A stretch of DNA of 20,962 nt from Paramacrobiotus richtersi (GCA_034698045.1 JAQGAU010001174.1:1-20962), one strand, 5' to 3'; positions 8,615-19,741 are shown, numbered from the stretch's first letter. Numbers and translations are program-made. The notes: generated by a model from the letters alone, not told the origin.

Positions 8615-10014
8615 ATGTCTAACTCATTGAATACCGACTTTCGGCTATACGATCTCGCGGCTGACCTCGTACAAGAAATCTGCAGTTATTTGGTAGTCCA
8701 CGACCAATCGAACATGAAAAGGTACATAATCGGCGGTAGCACAAATCAGTCCGCAGTCAAAAGTAGTAAATTGTCGTAGACTAGGCAAGTGTTGGATGCC
8801 CATGTAAACAATAAAGTTTGTGATTCTCCATGTGCATCGTGAACAAATAGCAGTTCGTGCAAGTAACACAAAATAATTTTTACTATTTTTTAGGATCTGC
8901 CAATGGTGGAAGTTAAATTTGTCCGACGTCTGTATGTCCAGATTGGTCCAAGTGGACGGTTCCAACACGCTGGATCAAACCGAAAATTACCTGGAACATG
9001 CATTAAACCTGCACGTACAGAAGAACACGAAGATTTTGGTTCTGCGACACATAGCGTTCCAAGCGAGATGCAGAAAGTTCGGTATTATTGCGAGAGCCAT
9101 TCAGCAAACAAGATCCAGCCTAATCCAGCTGATCCTCATGGATTGCAATGTGCAGGAGGACTTTGCTGGGGCGGCGTATTATTGGTTAAATCCTGAAAAA
9201 CTCGCCGATTATATGATACAGCGCTTGATCTCGGTTACAAAGACGCTGATTCTCGTGAATTACACCATGTGGAATGCTCTGGGTGGTGTTGTGTTATGTT
9301 TTCTGCATAACGATATGCCTCGATCTACATCCAATTACACGGTGGGAAATCTTTGGAAGAAATTACCGGTTGTTCTGCCCCGACTGGAGCTTGACTGCGG
9401 GAAGCCGTTTGTTCAACACTATCATGCGTTCATTATGGCGATTAACTCCTGTTGCCCGGAAGTGAACCCGAAGGTTCGAAATGATGTTGTGCACCTGTAC
9501 AATTCCTGGATGCACAGCGGTACACCAGAGTACCAGTTGGAATCAGTCGTCCGCCTCATTAAATGGTAAAACATCCATACATGAATGCTGTCCTTTTGAA
9601 TGTTCACATAATCGGGAACTTGATTAGAACGGCACTAATCAGTTCTGGACTCTCTGAATGTTTAATACATAACTAGGTGAACCCGGGCAAAATTGCCCGT
9701 TTCTCCTGAATGGATTTGTTTTTCCCAGTTTTTACTTTCGATGGCAGAAGTAGACAACATAAGCTTTAGAATGATATATGGCACCTGAGAATTGAATGAG
9801 TGGATCGTTCAGAGTGACTCGACATACAGAAAACCCTTAGCGAATTATATAGATAGATTATCGCATTGTTCTTGTTTCTAGTTTGAATGAGGGGGTGCCT
9901 AAATATGTATCCGCGGATTATTTGTCTATGGATGTCCCGGCTCTACGGCAGCTGGACCCACTGACCTTGAACAAACTCACCATGGAGGCCTTGCATCGAA
10001 TGTACTTTTGCTAA
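8615..10014 (+). CDS. F-box protein, three exons, intact
   Basis: Exons are 8615-8721, 8894-9565 and 9882-10014; all introns are GT-AG and phases match, giving 303 residues. The N-terminal F-box spans the first intron: LAADLVQEICSYLVVHDQSNMKR from exon 1 is completed by ICQWW in exon 2 (residues about 13-47). F-boxes bind Skp1 and place the protein in SCF ubiquitin ligases; the remaining 250 residues would choose the target. The remainder has leucine-rich stretches (ILVLRHIAF, SSLIQLILMD), but I cannot assign repeats with confidence. The C-terminus ends in RQLDPLTLNKL. The start is the first ATG in frame, has A at -3, and its surroundings are conserved in the inverted fragment at 4345-4525. 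Intron 2 carries a 189-bp insertion absent from the dead copy at 7470-8078. The family resemblance to tardigrade F-box genes is from memory. Confidence 0.82.
9671..9859. mobile_element. Short insertion (about 189 bp) in F-box intron 2
   Basis: Aligning this intron with that of the broken copy (7858-7949) shows matching flanks (CATATCGC in the short copy against CAT and ATCGC here) and an extra block only in the intact gene. The block starts AACTAGGTGAACCCGGGC, contains a small hairpin (GGGCAA, AA, TTGCCC at 9684-9697), and ends in ATATAGATAGATT. A CCCGGGC-type head and a short TATAGATAGAT-like tail recall short interspersed retroelements of invertebrates, but the family is not identified and no clear target duplication is visible. 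Confidence 0.55.
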
Positions 10015-10252
10015 TGGTTGTCTGTTCCGACTGTTCCACTTGTTGTAAACTGGTAGTTTCGCTAATAAGTTTGCCCATTTTAGGTGCGTGGTTTGCCTTA
10101 CAAGTTAGCGTAATGCACAAAGTTGTTACGTTAACGGATGCATTGTACAATACTTACGACTTCGTGCACTTCTACAGCGTAAACAATTACGTTTGCCATT
10201 TATTTTTACAAGCGAATAATTATGATCTTTGTTGGGCAGATGCTGCCACAGC

Positions 10253-10258
10253 AATAAA
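10253..10258 (+). promoter_or_regulatory. Possible poly(A) signal of the F-box gene
   Basis: AATAAA lies 239 bases after the F-box stop codon, the first such hexamer downstream. A second one follows at about 10372. Which is used cannot be told from sequence. Confidence 0.4.
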
Positions 10259-10676
10259 CAAAAGTCGGATTTCATACAATTAATGGTATACAGCGTTAAA
10301 AAATGCTGTCCAACTAACCGGACTGTGGTACGGACATAGATCCCGTACCGCGCTTCGGGAAACGCAAAAAGAATAAAGTATTGACCGCAAGAGGGTGGCA
10401 GTAATGACGTGTGCGCACGGTGACGACCAACCGCCCTTGAGACATCGAGCGCTGTAGCTGCCTGCGGAAAAAATGGACGCTGGCACACTGACTCCGCAAG
10501 CCAAACGGGTCATTCCAACGTTTTTCGCGTAGATCATTCATTATCGGCGCATTGTCTCGTTCGCCATTGTTTTTCATGTGCTTGTCTTGGAATAACAATT
10601 CAAACAATTTTGAAGTTTTGAACTGAATAACATTACTCATGGTCTTGGTAACCTGTTAGTAACCTTTACAAACAGT
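10259..10676. other. Spacer and presumed promoter of the kinase gene
   Basis: No gene is supported. Antisense open frames of 85-120 codons here have no recognisable content. Around 10400-10440 the sequence becomes GC-richer, with TGACGTGTGCGCAC, which contains a CRE-like TGACG and the palindrome GTGCGCAC. That would fit a TATA-less promoter for the kinase, but this is only suggestive. A 19-codon frame starts at 10473 (MDAGTLTPQ) and stops before the kinase start; it could be an upstream open frame if it is transcribed. Confidence 0.35.
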
Positions 10677-11648
10677 ATGACTGTAGAACCAACGTATCGC
10701 ATTGCCCTCGAAGGGGGCATTGGCGCAGGGAAATCCACCTTGATCGAACATCTGAATGAAAGCCGGCCACTGTGGTCGTGTCATCTGGAACCTATTGCCA
10801 GCTGGAAGAGCTGGAATGGCGTTGATTATCTGGAGAGATTTTCCGTTGAGCCCACCAGAAAAACTCGATTAGAACTGGATCGCGTTATTCGGAAGAGTTA
10901 CTTGCACATGTTCCGTGATGAATCGCCGGGGAAAATCGAGATTTACGAGCGATCTCCGTATTCAGCGGCGTATGTCTTCACAAAGGTTAATCTGAAGGCG
11001 GGATATCTGGAACCAAAGGACGTGGATTCCCTGCAAGAATCGTACCGAATGGAGATCGAACCGCAGTTTAAGGTGAGAGCAGTACTCTTCGTAAACGTAA
11101 CTAGGTGATAATTTTTCGAATAATAATAATTTTTTTATTATTAATTTTTAATAATATTTTTTAATAATTATTATTTTTAATAATATTTTTTTAATATTAT
11201 TTTTAATCATATTTTTTTAATACTGATAATTTTTTTTTAATTGTTTTGAGTTGTTCACGCTCGAGAAAGCTAGTGTATCACTGTGGCGGTATTGTAGATG
11301 AATGCCACGATCTATCTGCGCACACCGCCCGACCTTTGTCAGAGCCGCCGTCACGCGCGGAACACTGAGGCAGGCGATCAACTGTTGGACGCCGGTGACG
11401 GTGTCGTTAACCGGGATTATGAAAACACCGTCTTCCATTGTCATGAAGATGTGTTCGGGCCGGATAAAGTCCAGCCAACTGCCACGTTGATTATTGACGA
11501 AACACTGGGGGAATTGAGTGTCAAGGAGAAACTGGAGGTCATCACTCGTTACATTGAAGAAAAACGCTTTTTGGACGGGACGACGCACTGTTACGGTGGT
11601 GGCGGATCCGGTATGGCGCGGCTCTCTGTTCTTTACACGACATCTTGA
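10677..11648 (+). CDS. dNK: Deoxynucleoside kinase (dNK/TK2/dCK family)
   Basis: Exons 10677-11072 and 11298-11648 join in phase 0 and give 248 residues, the normal size for the family. The enzyme phosphorylates deoxynucleosides with ATP in the salvage of DNA precursors. Seen directly: P-loop GGIGAGKST (residues 13-21), a glutamate and tryptophan of the substrate pocket (LEP.ASW, 38-43), the ERS motif (91-93), and IYLRTPPDL followed by an Arg-rich lid (RRHARNTEAG) just after the intron. The C-terminal half (TLIIDETLGE, EVITRYIEE) fits the usual last strand and helix. The segment equivalent to the base-contacting glutamine of insect dNK (FQSYV) reads ELDRVI, so that glutamine appears absent. 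The intron is extremely AT-rich, with repeated TAATAATTTTT. The C-terminal tail (CYGGGGSG) is uncertain. The start ATG has A at -3. ATTAAA at 11812 is a possible poly(A) signal. Confidence 0.88.
11073..11297 (+). repeat. AT-rich low-complexity intron of the kinase
   Basis: From about 11110 to 11245 the intron consists almost entirely of short TAATAAT and T-run units (for example AATAATTTTTTTAT variants). Such tracts arise by slippage. The donor GTGAGA and acceptor TTGTAG frame it. Confidence 0.7.
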
Positions 11649-11903
11649 TTAATTGGTAGGTTTATCGAACTGACGGCGCTTCGTGTTAATTTGTGGCTAA
11701 GGATTGTTGTTTTGCTTAAAGGTCACGGGGAAGAATGCAGCAGGTGAAATGGTGAAAAAGCCTGTTGGACTGCAAGTTTCTCCACCGTATGAATTATGTT
11801 TATGAACTTGTATTAAACGGAAATTTTGTATAGAAAAATTTCAGATTTCTTGCGTTTTTAGTTTGCAGAATTGTAAAATTTCGGAAATTGGTGTGTTATG
11901 TTG

Positions 11904-12239
11904 TTAAAAGATGGTTGTGACGATATGCAGGGATAATGCAAAACTTTTGTTTTCGTAATGTGCGAATGAAGTGTCGTCCAGGGTAGCTGCGCTTCCCACG
12001 AGTTGGTTGGCGGCGGCGTCTTTGAAGTTGGTGCAAACTGCAAAGATTGAATCGGCGTTTTTGTTTCGACAAGCCTCCGTACGCAACGATTTCAACGTGT
12101 TAGAACAGACACTACTGTGAGATTTGTTAAACGTGGTTTCAAAAGCGGTTAACAACATTCGCCAAATGTAGCACTCGGAGCTTGATTCTAGCGAGCAACA
12201 ATCATTAAAACGTTGCCAAATGTAGATGAAAAGGGACAC
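11904..12239 (-). CDS. Unassigned open frame on the minus strand (low confidence)
   Basis: This 111-codon frame lies between the kinase and PAXBP1, running away from PAXBP1. The first ATG-started version is 84 codons long (from about 12155) and begins MLLTAFETTFNKSHSSVCSN. Its central third prefers C-ending codons (GAC, GCC, AAC, TTC), unlike the surrounding AT-rich spacer, and reads as a plausible soluble protein (NFKDAAANQLVG). I recognise no domain. It might be the last exon of a gene divergent from PAXBP1, in which case the interval 12240-12550 would be a shared promoter. It could equally be chance. The opposite strand also looks protein-like but is full of stops. Confidence 0.25.
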   Translation of the reverse strand: MSLFIYIWQRFNDCCSLESSSECYIWRMLLTAFETTFNKSHSSVCSNTLKSLRTEACRNKNADSIFAVCTNFKDAAANQLVGSAATLDDTSFAHYENKSFALSLHIVTTIF

Positions 12240-12550
12240 TTTGGTCAGCAGTTGAAATCAAAAAACGCTGCTGACAAACGCCCGCAGATACTCGAGACCC
12301 ACCGCCCATGGGGTGTCGAGACTGTCAACTGCAGCAAATTCTATTACTGACATCACTGGATTTTTGGAGTTTGCCAGTTTGCCGTTTGGACTATTAAATT
12401 TTTCGGTAATTCGGTTGTATAATCCCTTTATTGTTGATCACGAGCCACGAAGTGAATGGATTTTTAGGGATTTCCTTATTTTACGTGAAGCGTGAGTATC
12501 AGACGCGAATCTTCTCAGTTCCAGTGTGATCATTCACACCATCCGCAAGA
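12240..12550. other. Upstream region and 5' leader of PAXBP1
   Basis: No separate gene is supported. A 60-codon plus-strand frame (12313-12495) ends before the PAXBP1 start and lacks recognisable content. The final bases CCGCAAGAATG give the PAXBP1 start an A at -3. The promoter must lie here or just upstream, but no TATA box or initiator is clear. Confidence 0.4.
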
Positions 12551-15500
12551 ATGTTCAAGAAACCCCAAAAGAAGGCCTTCCGTCGCAAACAGGTCGGGGA
12601 CGACTCCGAAGAGGACTCTACAAAACCCCCACACCCCGACATCAGAGCAGAAGAACCCGAAGAAGAAGCCCCATCCTTCTCCCGCATGACGCCAACCACT
12701 ATCACCCCGGTGGCCGACTCCACGGCGTCTACAGTCTCCGGCTCAGCGACCCTAATTTCCAAGCTGAGCTTTGAGGATGATTCTGGTGGGTTAGCGAATT
12801 TTGTTCTGGTTGGAATTTCTTGATATGGAACGGTTGTTGTAGGGGATACGGAAGAGTTCCGGGTGAAAAAGTCGACAAGAAGTCGTCGGATTGCCAAGCA
12901 GCTTAAGGAGGATGTTGAAGCGCGTCCGCCTGGAAGTTTTGTGAAAAGTGAGAATAAACCCGTGGAAAGCGGATTCAAGAATCAGGTATGATGATTGTTG
13001 GGGTAAAAATTATCATAAATTTAAACTGTCATAAATAAATTAAAAAATTATTATAAATAATGTAAATTCCATTTTTAATTGCTTTTATTTGAATATTCGT
13101 CGCGCATTTGAATATCGTTACTAGGTCGCTGTTTGAGTTCTCTGTGAAGTTGCTTTTTACGTTTTTGTGAATTCAGGAATCAGGTATGATGATTGCTGGG
13201 GTAAAAATTATCATAGATTTAAACTAAATAAATAAATTAAAAAATTATCATAAATAACATAGATTCCATTTTTAATTGCATTTATTTGAATATTCGTCGC
13301 GTCTTTGCGTATTTTTACCAGGTCGCTGTTTGAGTTCTCTGTGAAGTTCCTGTTGATGATTTTGTGATTTTTTTTGCCTGTGCATTCTGTATTTCTTCGC
13401 TTTCGATCTGTAATTCTTGGGTTTAATATTCGCTGACTTTTATTTGCTTTTTTAGTCGTATTGTCAGCTGACGTATAAAATGTGAAACTTCCTTGTTTTA
13501 CTGGATCAAACAACTTTCCATGTTTAATTGACTATATTTCAACATATTCTGTTTATTCACGAGTTTTTATACGCTTTTCTCAACGTAGACCATCACTGTC
13601 AAGACCGATGAGCCCGAAACTCCGGAAATCATTATGGAAGAGGAGGAAGAAGAAATAATCACCACCCACTCGTACCGTCCTTCGATGCCTGGATTACACG
13701 GTATGAGACTTGAGAGAACCACATTTCTGCACTTTTAGCCGTCAAACCTCAAAAACTCGGTTTGCAGCATTGTTATAATCAGCTGCGTTACAGGGGATAA
13801 CATTCCCACCCAGAAACTCATCGCCGAAGCCAAGAAACGCCGTGAAGAAGCGCGAAAAGCTCGCGATGAAGAGGCCGACTTTATCCCGTTAGATGATACC
13901 CAGCGGTTTGTTGATAGTAAGTCTCGTCTGATTAGGTGAGTTCCCAACACACTCTGTGTGCACTTTTCTCAAATCTATCGTTTTTACTGTTTTTCCAACG
14001 ATGCCACTGTTGTAGGGAGGATGAGAATGATCTAAGCGACGAAGATTCCGAGATTGTCCTCCCGGCCACCGCGGCACACCTCCTCGGAGTTAAAGGGCGG
14101 GAGGCGGAGATTCGGCGGCGGAATCGGGAGATGTTTGAGCGGGATGAGATGATTGGTTAGTGGGCGTGAGTTTGGTGTTGTAGGGATGGTTGGAATGGGG
14201 GTTTGGGTGTAGGGGAGGTGTTGGAAGAGAGTGATGAGGAGACGCAACGGTGGGAGGAGGCGCAGCTGCGGAAAGGGGTCTCACTGCCTCAGGTAACGTA
14301 AACAAGTGTTAAATTCAAGTTCGAAATGAATTTCATGGTGTAGTGGATTTAGATATGTTTGAGTGACATTTTTTATTCGTTTTTTCTGTTTTCTTACGTC
14401 TTTGAGTTCGTCCAGTCTTCTTGTATTTTTTTTTTTATTTTTTTCCACGATTTGTCCAGTGAGATGTTTTTGTTGAAGCTTTGCTGTAAACGTGTACAAT
14501 TTACGTTCTTATTTATCGATTTTATCTTCTTGGAAAGGTATTTAAATCATTTTCTGTAAAAGTTGTGTCTGATTGAATTTTTAAGGTCTGTATCGTATTT
14601 AAAAATAAACAAAATGAAATTTTAAAAAATATTATTTCTTTTTGCTTGTTTTGATTGTAGATGCATTAAACCTTGTTTTTTTCGTTGCAGATCCAAGCAT
14701 TCACGGAAGAAATCAATAAACCACCGATGGAGGAACAAACGTACGGTTATTACGATCCCAGTTTGTATTCCAGTTGGTCCGAGCCGGTACCGAGCAACGG
14801 AGCGAATGCGGTGGAAGAAATTCGCAAAAAGCTCCGAAATCGGTAGATTTCTCAAATTAAATTTATCCAGAATTATTTGAATATCAGATTATCGTTATAC
14901 CGGTAGAATGGATATTGCCAGAGATATGCAACGTCGACACGAGATGGAAATGGACAAACTGAACCATGATCTGGAGGACTGCACGGATGCCATATCCAGT
15001 CTGGACAAGGAGTTGACCACGGTGTCCTTTGAGTATAAATTTTATCAGGAAATGCGCGGTTACGTCTGGGATGTCATTGACTGCTACAATGATAAGGTTA
15101 GCGTGGAATTTTTATCTGGTGCTCGTAAATGCTTTTTAATGCATTTAAAAATAAATAAATAGAAAATTAGACAATTTATAAGCATTAAATGAAATGAAAA
15201 TGAAATGAAAGTTAGACAATTACTTTTATTACTTTTAAATTAGATGAAATGAAAACAAATTAAATAAAGTGAAATGAAAATTAGGCAGTTTATTATTTTT
15301 TCCATTTACTTTTTTCTTTGGTATTCTCCTGGAATTTCTGACAACAAATACGGGAAATTTTTGTGATAATAAAAAAAGAAATATATAGAATAATACCAGA
15401 AAAAATTTTGTTTTGCATTTTATTTGCTTATTATTTTAGTAGTCTATGTTTTGCTTTTGTTTATTACTATGTTGGTATGTTAATGGATTTTTCCAGTTGT

Positions 15501-18500
15501 TTCAACTTTACATATTATCATTACTGATTGTTTCGATCGTTGTATCCGTTTTTTTCCGGCTTATCTTTCCTTCTGTGACTGATTTGATTTTCTGTACAAT
15601 GATGTTCGATTGAATGGGTGTTTTTTTATGGCAGCTGCCAAAGATCATTGCGATTGAGGATAAAATCCTCGCAGCCTGGAAACGCGGTGCTATGGCCTCG
15701 CGGGAACTACGCCAGCAGTACATCAAGGATTTGAGTGAGGAAATCCACGGGAAACATAGTCAGTAGATTTTTCTGCACGGATGCAGTTGAAAATTTGGAA
15801 TACGAGTTTTTAACGTAATCTGTGTATTTGGCACCTAGCTATCGATATTCTGCCCAATGTTAAGGAAATCAACGACCGACGCGGTCGGCTGGCCGAGTAC
15901 CGTGAGCGGAGGTAATTCTCCGTGTAAAAAGTATTTTTCATGGTTGTTATTGGATCTGTCTGAATTTGTACTTAAAAGTCGGTTGTTTTGCATTGTTTTG
16001 ATTTAAATTGTATTTTTTTATTGGTCTGTGTTTACGGCTGTTGTAAGGAGTCGAATTTTGTGCTGGTAAGTTAGTGAAATTTATTGCTGTTCAGACGGAA
16101 GTTAGCCCAGTTGGCCCGTGTCAAGGAGGATGATTTCGATTTGGATGAATATGAAGCACAGGATTATCAACATCCACCGTCTGTCAGTAAGTTTATGTAT
16201 TTCTTTCCCTACCACACAAACCATCGGGTTTCGAGCGTTTTTGTCGCACTTGGTTTTTTTTTTGTAATTTTCTACTGTTAGTTTTGTTGTGGTTAGTTAT
16301 TTTGTAGGATTGCCTTTATCAGAGTCAGCCGTTTTAGTTTTCTTTAGTATTTTAGTAAAATATTTTATTTCGAATGATTACGAGTACTGCTTATTTTGAA
16401 AAAATAATAATTAGTATTCTTATTGTGAAATTATAATTATTATTAATTCAGGAAGGACTTGTTGAATGTTTTTTATTGTGGTATAAATGTGTCTCGAGCC
16501 AGTTAACCAGTTTGTGAGCGAAATCCTCATGATGTTGTATGTTGTAGTCCAAGCACTAGCGGAAACGGCCGCCATCTTCGAAGACACCGTGGATGATTTC
16601 CGTTCGCTCCCGACGCTGTTGGCGCGTTTTAGCAAGTGGCGAATAAATTGCGGTACATCATACAATGACGCATATATTGCACATTGTTCCCCGAAACTGG
16701 CGGCACCGCTGGTTCGCTATCAGCTCTTGGACTGGAATCCCTTAAAGGTCAGCGGGAATGTGGAAATTATGCATTACGTTACCGATAAATTCAGTTACAG
16801 TTAGATGATAATATATGACATGTGAAGCTGGCGTTGTAAATGTTTTCCTTAATATAAATCATTATATTAATGTAAGACATTATTGAATCAAAGTAGTGGG
16901 CGTGTCTCAAATAAACCAGTTTATACTAAATGGATCGTTATAAAATTCACAACATTATTAAAATTAACTTCAATGATTACTGAAAATTTATTAAATCAGG
17001 AAAATAATAAAGTGACTCGGACGTATACGTATAAATTGTCTACAAAAGAAGAAATTATTATGGTACTACATATATTACTGTAAATAATTATAGTATTATT
17101 ACTATACAAAATTATTACCGTGATCTGTGGATTTACGATGCAAATCTTTAAAAAAAACGGATAGTACACGTCTCTGTATATATGCAGTAAAATATGTATT
17201 GTTGATGTCTTTGTGTTATGTTTGTTAAAAAACGGAACTAGAAAGCATCTTCGTTGAAATTAATTTAGAATTTATAAAGTTAAATGTTTCGTATAGTCGC
17301 CGAAACCACTGGCGGACATGCCATGGATACAGGACATTCTTCTTCACGCCTTCCTGCCAACCGAGTCGGATAGCATCCAACCGGATGACGCCGATATCCG
17401 CATCATTCCCATGCTCATTGAAGATGTCCTCTTCAGTCGCTTAACAGGTAAAACACTGTTGCGTATATTTTAAACATTTATAGCGCAGTTTAATCCAGTT
17501 AGCTACTAATTCATGTAACATAATTACAGGATGCTTTGTACAGATATTATTATATATTATAATTATTATGTACTCTGTATTCGTGATGAAAAATAACGGG
17601 ATAATATTTGATTTGTTTGGATTGACCTTGTAATTTGATTGCGTAGTAGTTTAGCATTCTGAGTCATTAAATCATGTGTTATGTGGCTTGATTAGCGTGG
17701 TTGGATGTGTGGGATCCCTTGTCCACAATCCAGTCGCAGCGATTAACGGCCTTTTTGAAAGATGCACTGGCGCAATTTCCGTTGGTGGCTGTCAGCCGGA
17801 AACCCGTACAGGTACATGATTTGCCGAGTTTTTCGGTATTTACTTTTGTCTATAACGTATAATTCTTGTAAACTAAAAAACAGTACTTATGTTAAATCAA
17901 CGATTAATTTTGTAAATTCAAATAATGATAATTTGGGAATACATGATTGGATGATTATTCTTGCAGAAATGATTCTCGAGAATCAAAATTAATTTTCGAC
18001 GAAAGACTATTGTAAAATTTGGGAAGATTACAGTATTTAGATGTAGATTTGTTTAGAATCGTTAGATTTGACATTTTTATATCGTGTGTAATCAGAGAAT
18101 TTACAAAAACAAGTATGCATCTGAAATGTTCGAGAAAACGTTTATATCGAAAGCAGTTGAAGAAGAGTACGTTACTCGGACTAATTTTCGTTAATTTGAA
18201 AGCCGCAGCGTTTGTAATGATGCGCTGGCGCATCTGATGCATAAATTTGGTTCATTTTGCATCCTGGTTGCGTTGTAGGAAATGTTTCGTGGGATCGTCA
18301 CTCGCTTGACCAAAACCATCGAGGATGACGTGTACCTCCCGTTGTATTCGCAGAGGTACAAAAATTCTCTCAAAATTCGTCAGAAAATATGTAAAATATT
18401 GAACAATAATTTATAAATTTTTACTTTTTTGTAAAAAGTGTTTATTATGGTTTTTAGAATTTTGGACGCCGATCCGGAAGCCAGACAGTTTGTCAGCAGT

Positions 18501-19594
18501 CAGTTCGAGTCGGGTCTCAAAGTACGCTTTTGTTGACATAAATTGAAAGTCGGTCATGTTGAAAAAGTTGTTTTTTCAGTTGTTCTCGAACGTGTGCCTT
18601 TTCCATGGGATTTTGTCGAATGCGGTGTTGGTTGAACTGTGTATTGAGAAACTATTGAACCGGAATATGCTGGTACCCCTCCGCACAACGCATAACCGAA
18701 CCGACAACATCCAGCGTTGTAAAATGGTCAGTTTTTGGTCGAAAAACAATATGATAGGAATTATTATTTTATTAGTATTTTTCGTAATTTTTCGCGTCTG
18801 TACGTGGCTGATTAACAGCATGGTGAGGTTAAGCATCGGCTTAATAAGGTGAATTTTTTGTTATCACTGAAGAAGGTTGTTTTATCACAAGAAGATTAGG
18901 TTTATAATATTTCGGGCAAATTAATTTGAATATTTTTTGAAAATTGCCTTCGCATCGCGTTATAGTGTCATTTTGTTGCTATGAATTTATGGTTGGCATG
19001 TATCTAGTGAAGGTGTGTTTTTTGTGTGCTTTTAGATCAGCGAACGTATTCCAGTCGATGGTTTCATGGATGAACCGGAAGCCAGTGTACCGCGCCATTT
19101 CGAAATGTTTTGCCACGTTGTGGTGAATCTGGGCAAGCAGAACAGCGATAGGTGCGGTACGAGTAATTCCTTTTGATATTTTTCCCAGTTTTGATTATAG
19201 ACATATTAGCGTTATTCCATTAAAATTAGCAGTTAATTACACGTAAAATTCAGCTGAAATTAGACTGCAAATTAAATGCCTAGTTTCCTTGCAAATTAAG
19301 TTTCTTGAAAATCCTGAGAAGAATTAAATTTCTGAAATGGCAATTAAATTAAATTTCGTTTGGCATTTGAAATTGGGAATTTTTGATCATCAGTTCGTTA
19401 AATCCAGATTAAACTGGAATTTTTAAGTGAATTTTAATTAAAGGAATTAAATTCTTTCTGAACATTTTCGTAATCGCCTCATTTTTCTTTTCAGGTCAGA
19501 AGTTCGTACTCTCTCGGACATTTTATTACGACTCAAGGATTTCAAAGGTGCTGAAACGTTGGAACGGCAGCTGTTATCACAAACCCTCGTTTAA
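12551..19594 (+). CDS. PAXBP1: PAXBP1 / GCFC1 orthologue, 19 exons, complete
   Basis: Exons: 12551-12785, 12843-12985, 13589-13700, 13794-13935, 14016-14155, 14213-14292, 14691-14842, 14907-15096, 15635-15758, 15839-15911, 16095-16186, 16548-16747, 17297-17447, 17696-17811, 18279-18355, 18458-18521, 18580-18726, 19036-19151, 19495-19594. All junctions are GT-AG and phases agree, giving 817 residues (human 917). PAXBP1 is a nuclear GCFC-domain protein tied to spliceosome function and to PAX3/7-dependent transcription in vertebrates. Family matches, from memory of the human protein: start MFKK, VKKS in exon 2, RLIREDEND across exons 4-5, RWEEAQLRKG in exon 6, YKFYQEMRGYV (378-388), YNDAYIAHCSPKL and RYQLLDWNPL in exon 12, WDPLST (617-622), DDVYLPLY (666-673) and the exon 17 segment LLNRNML. 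The N-terminal third is acidic, Lys/Arg-rich and probably disordered. A coiled coil is likely at about 335-380. The GCFC domain follows exon 11. Confidence 0.95.
12974..13367 (+). repeat. Tandem duplication (198 bp) covering a splice donor
   Basis: The last bases of PAXBP1 exon 2, its donor and the first 186 bases of intron 2 are repeated immediately downstream: 12974-13171 and 13172-13367. Both copies carry AATCAG|GTATGATGATTG, at 12986 and 13184, and the block TCGCTGTTTGAGTTCTCTG. The copies differ by scattered substitutions and small gaps, so the duplication is not recent. The second donor is a decoy: reading on from the true exon end gives a stop at once (GTA TGA). Confidence 0.85.
15097..15634 (+). 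repeat. Low-complexity intron 8 of PAXBP1
   Basis: From about 15180 to 15290 the intron is built from variants of GAAATGAAAAT and TTAGACAATTTA. Otherwise it is AT-rich without recognisable content. It holds no gene. Confidence 0.5.
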
Positions 19595-19735
19595 TCAGTC
19601 TGCGTTGTTAAAATGTCAATTTCTATCACTTTTTTTAACATACCATTGTGGTCCTTATTTTACAAGTAAAATTGTCGAATTTGCTGTGGGATTTAAAACA
19701 GGTCGAATTTGAAAGAATGTGCCGTTTTTTGCCGA

Positions 19736-19741
19736 AATAAA
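19736..19741 (+). promoter_or_regulatory. Probable poly(A) signal of PAXBP1
   Basis: AATAAA lies 142 bases after the PAXBP1 stop codon and is the first such hexamer downstream. Confidence 0.6.

Noticed and set aside
10126-10640. Overlapping minus-strand frames of 85-120 codons between the F-box gene and the kinase
   Set aside because: Mutually overlapping in several frames, no recognisable content, and they cross the duplicated F-box flank.
11721-11804. Possible third exon of the kinase (VTGKNAAGEMVKKPVG, ending at a stop)
   Set aside because: It follows a plausible acceptor, but no donor in exon 2 joins it in the right phase; it is more likely 3' untranslated sequence.
11917-12330. Plus-strand frame resembling a helical protein with about five stops
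   Set aside because: The number of stops is what random sequence gives for that length, and any stop can be explained by a C to T change, so there is no real evidence of a pseudogene.
17762-18242. Open frames within PAXBP1 intron 14
   Set aside because: They lie in an AT-rich intron between well-supported exons and have no domain or splice support.
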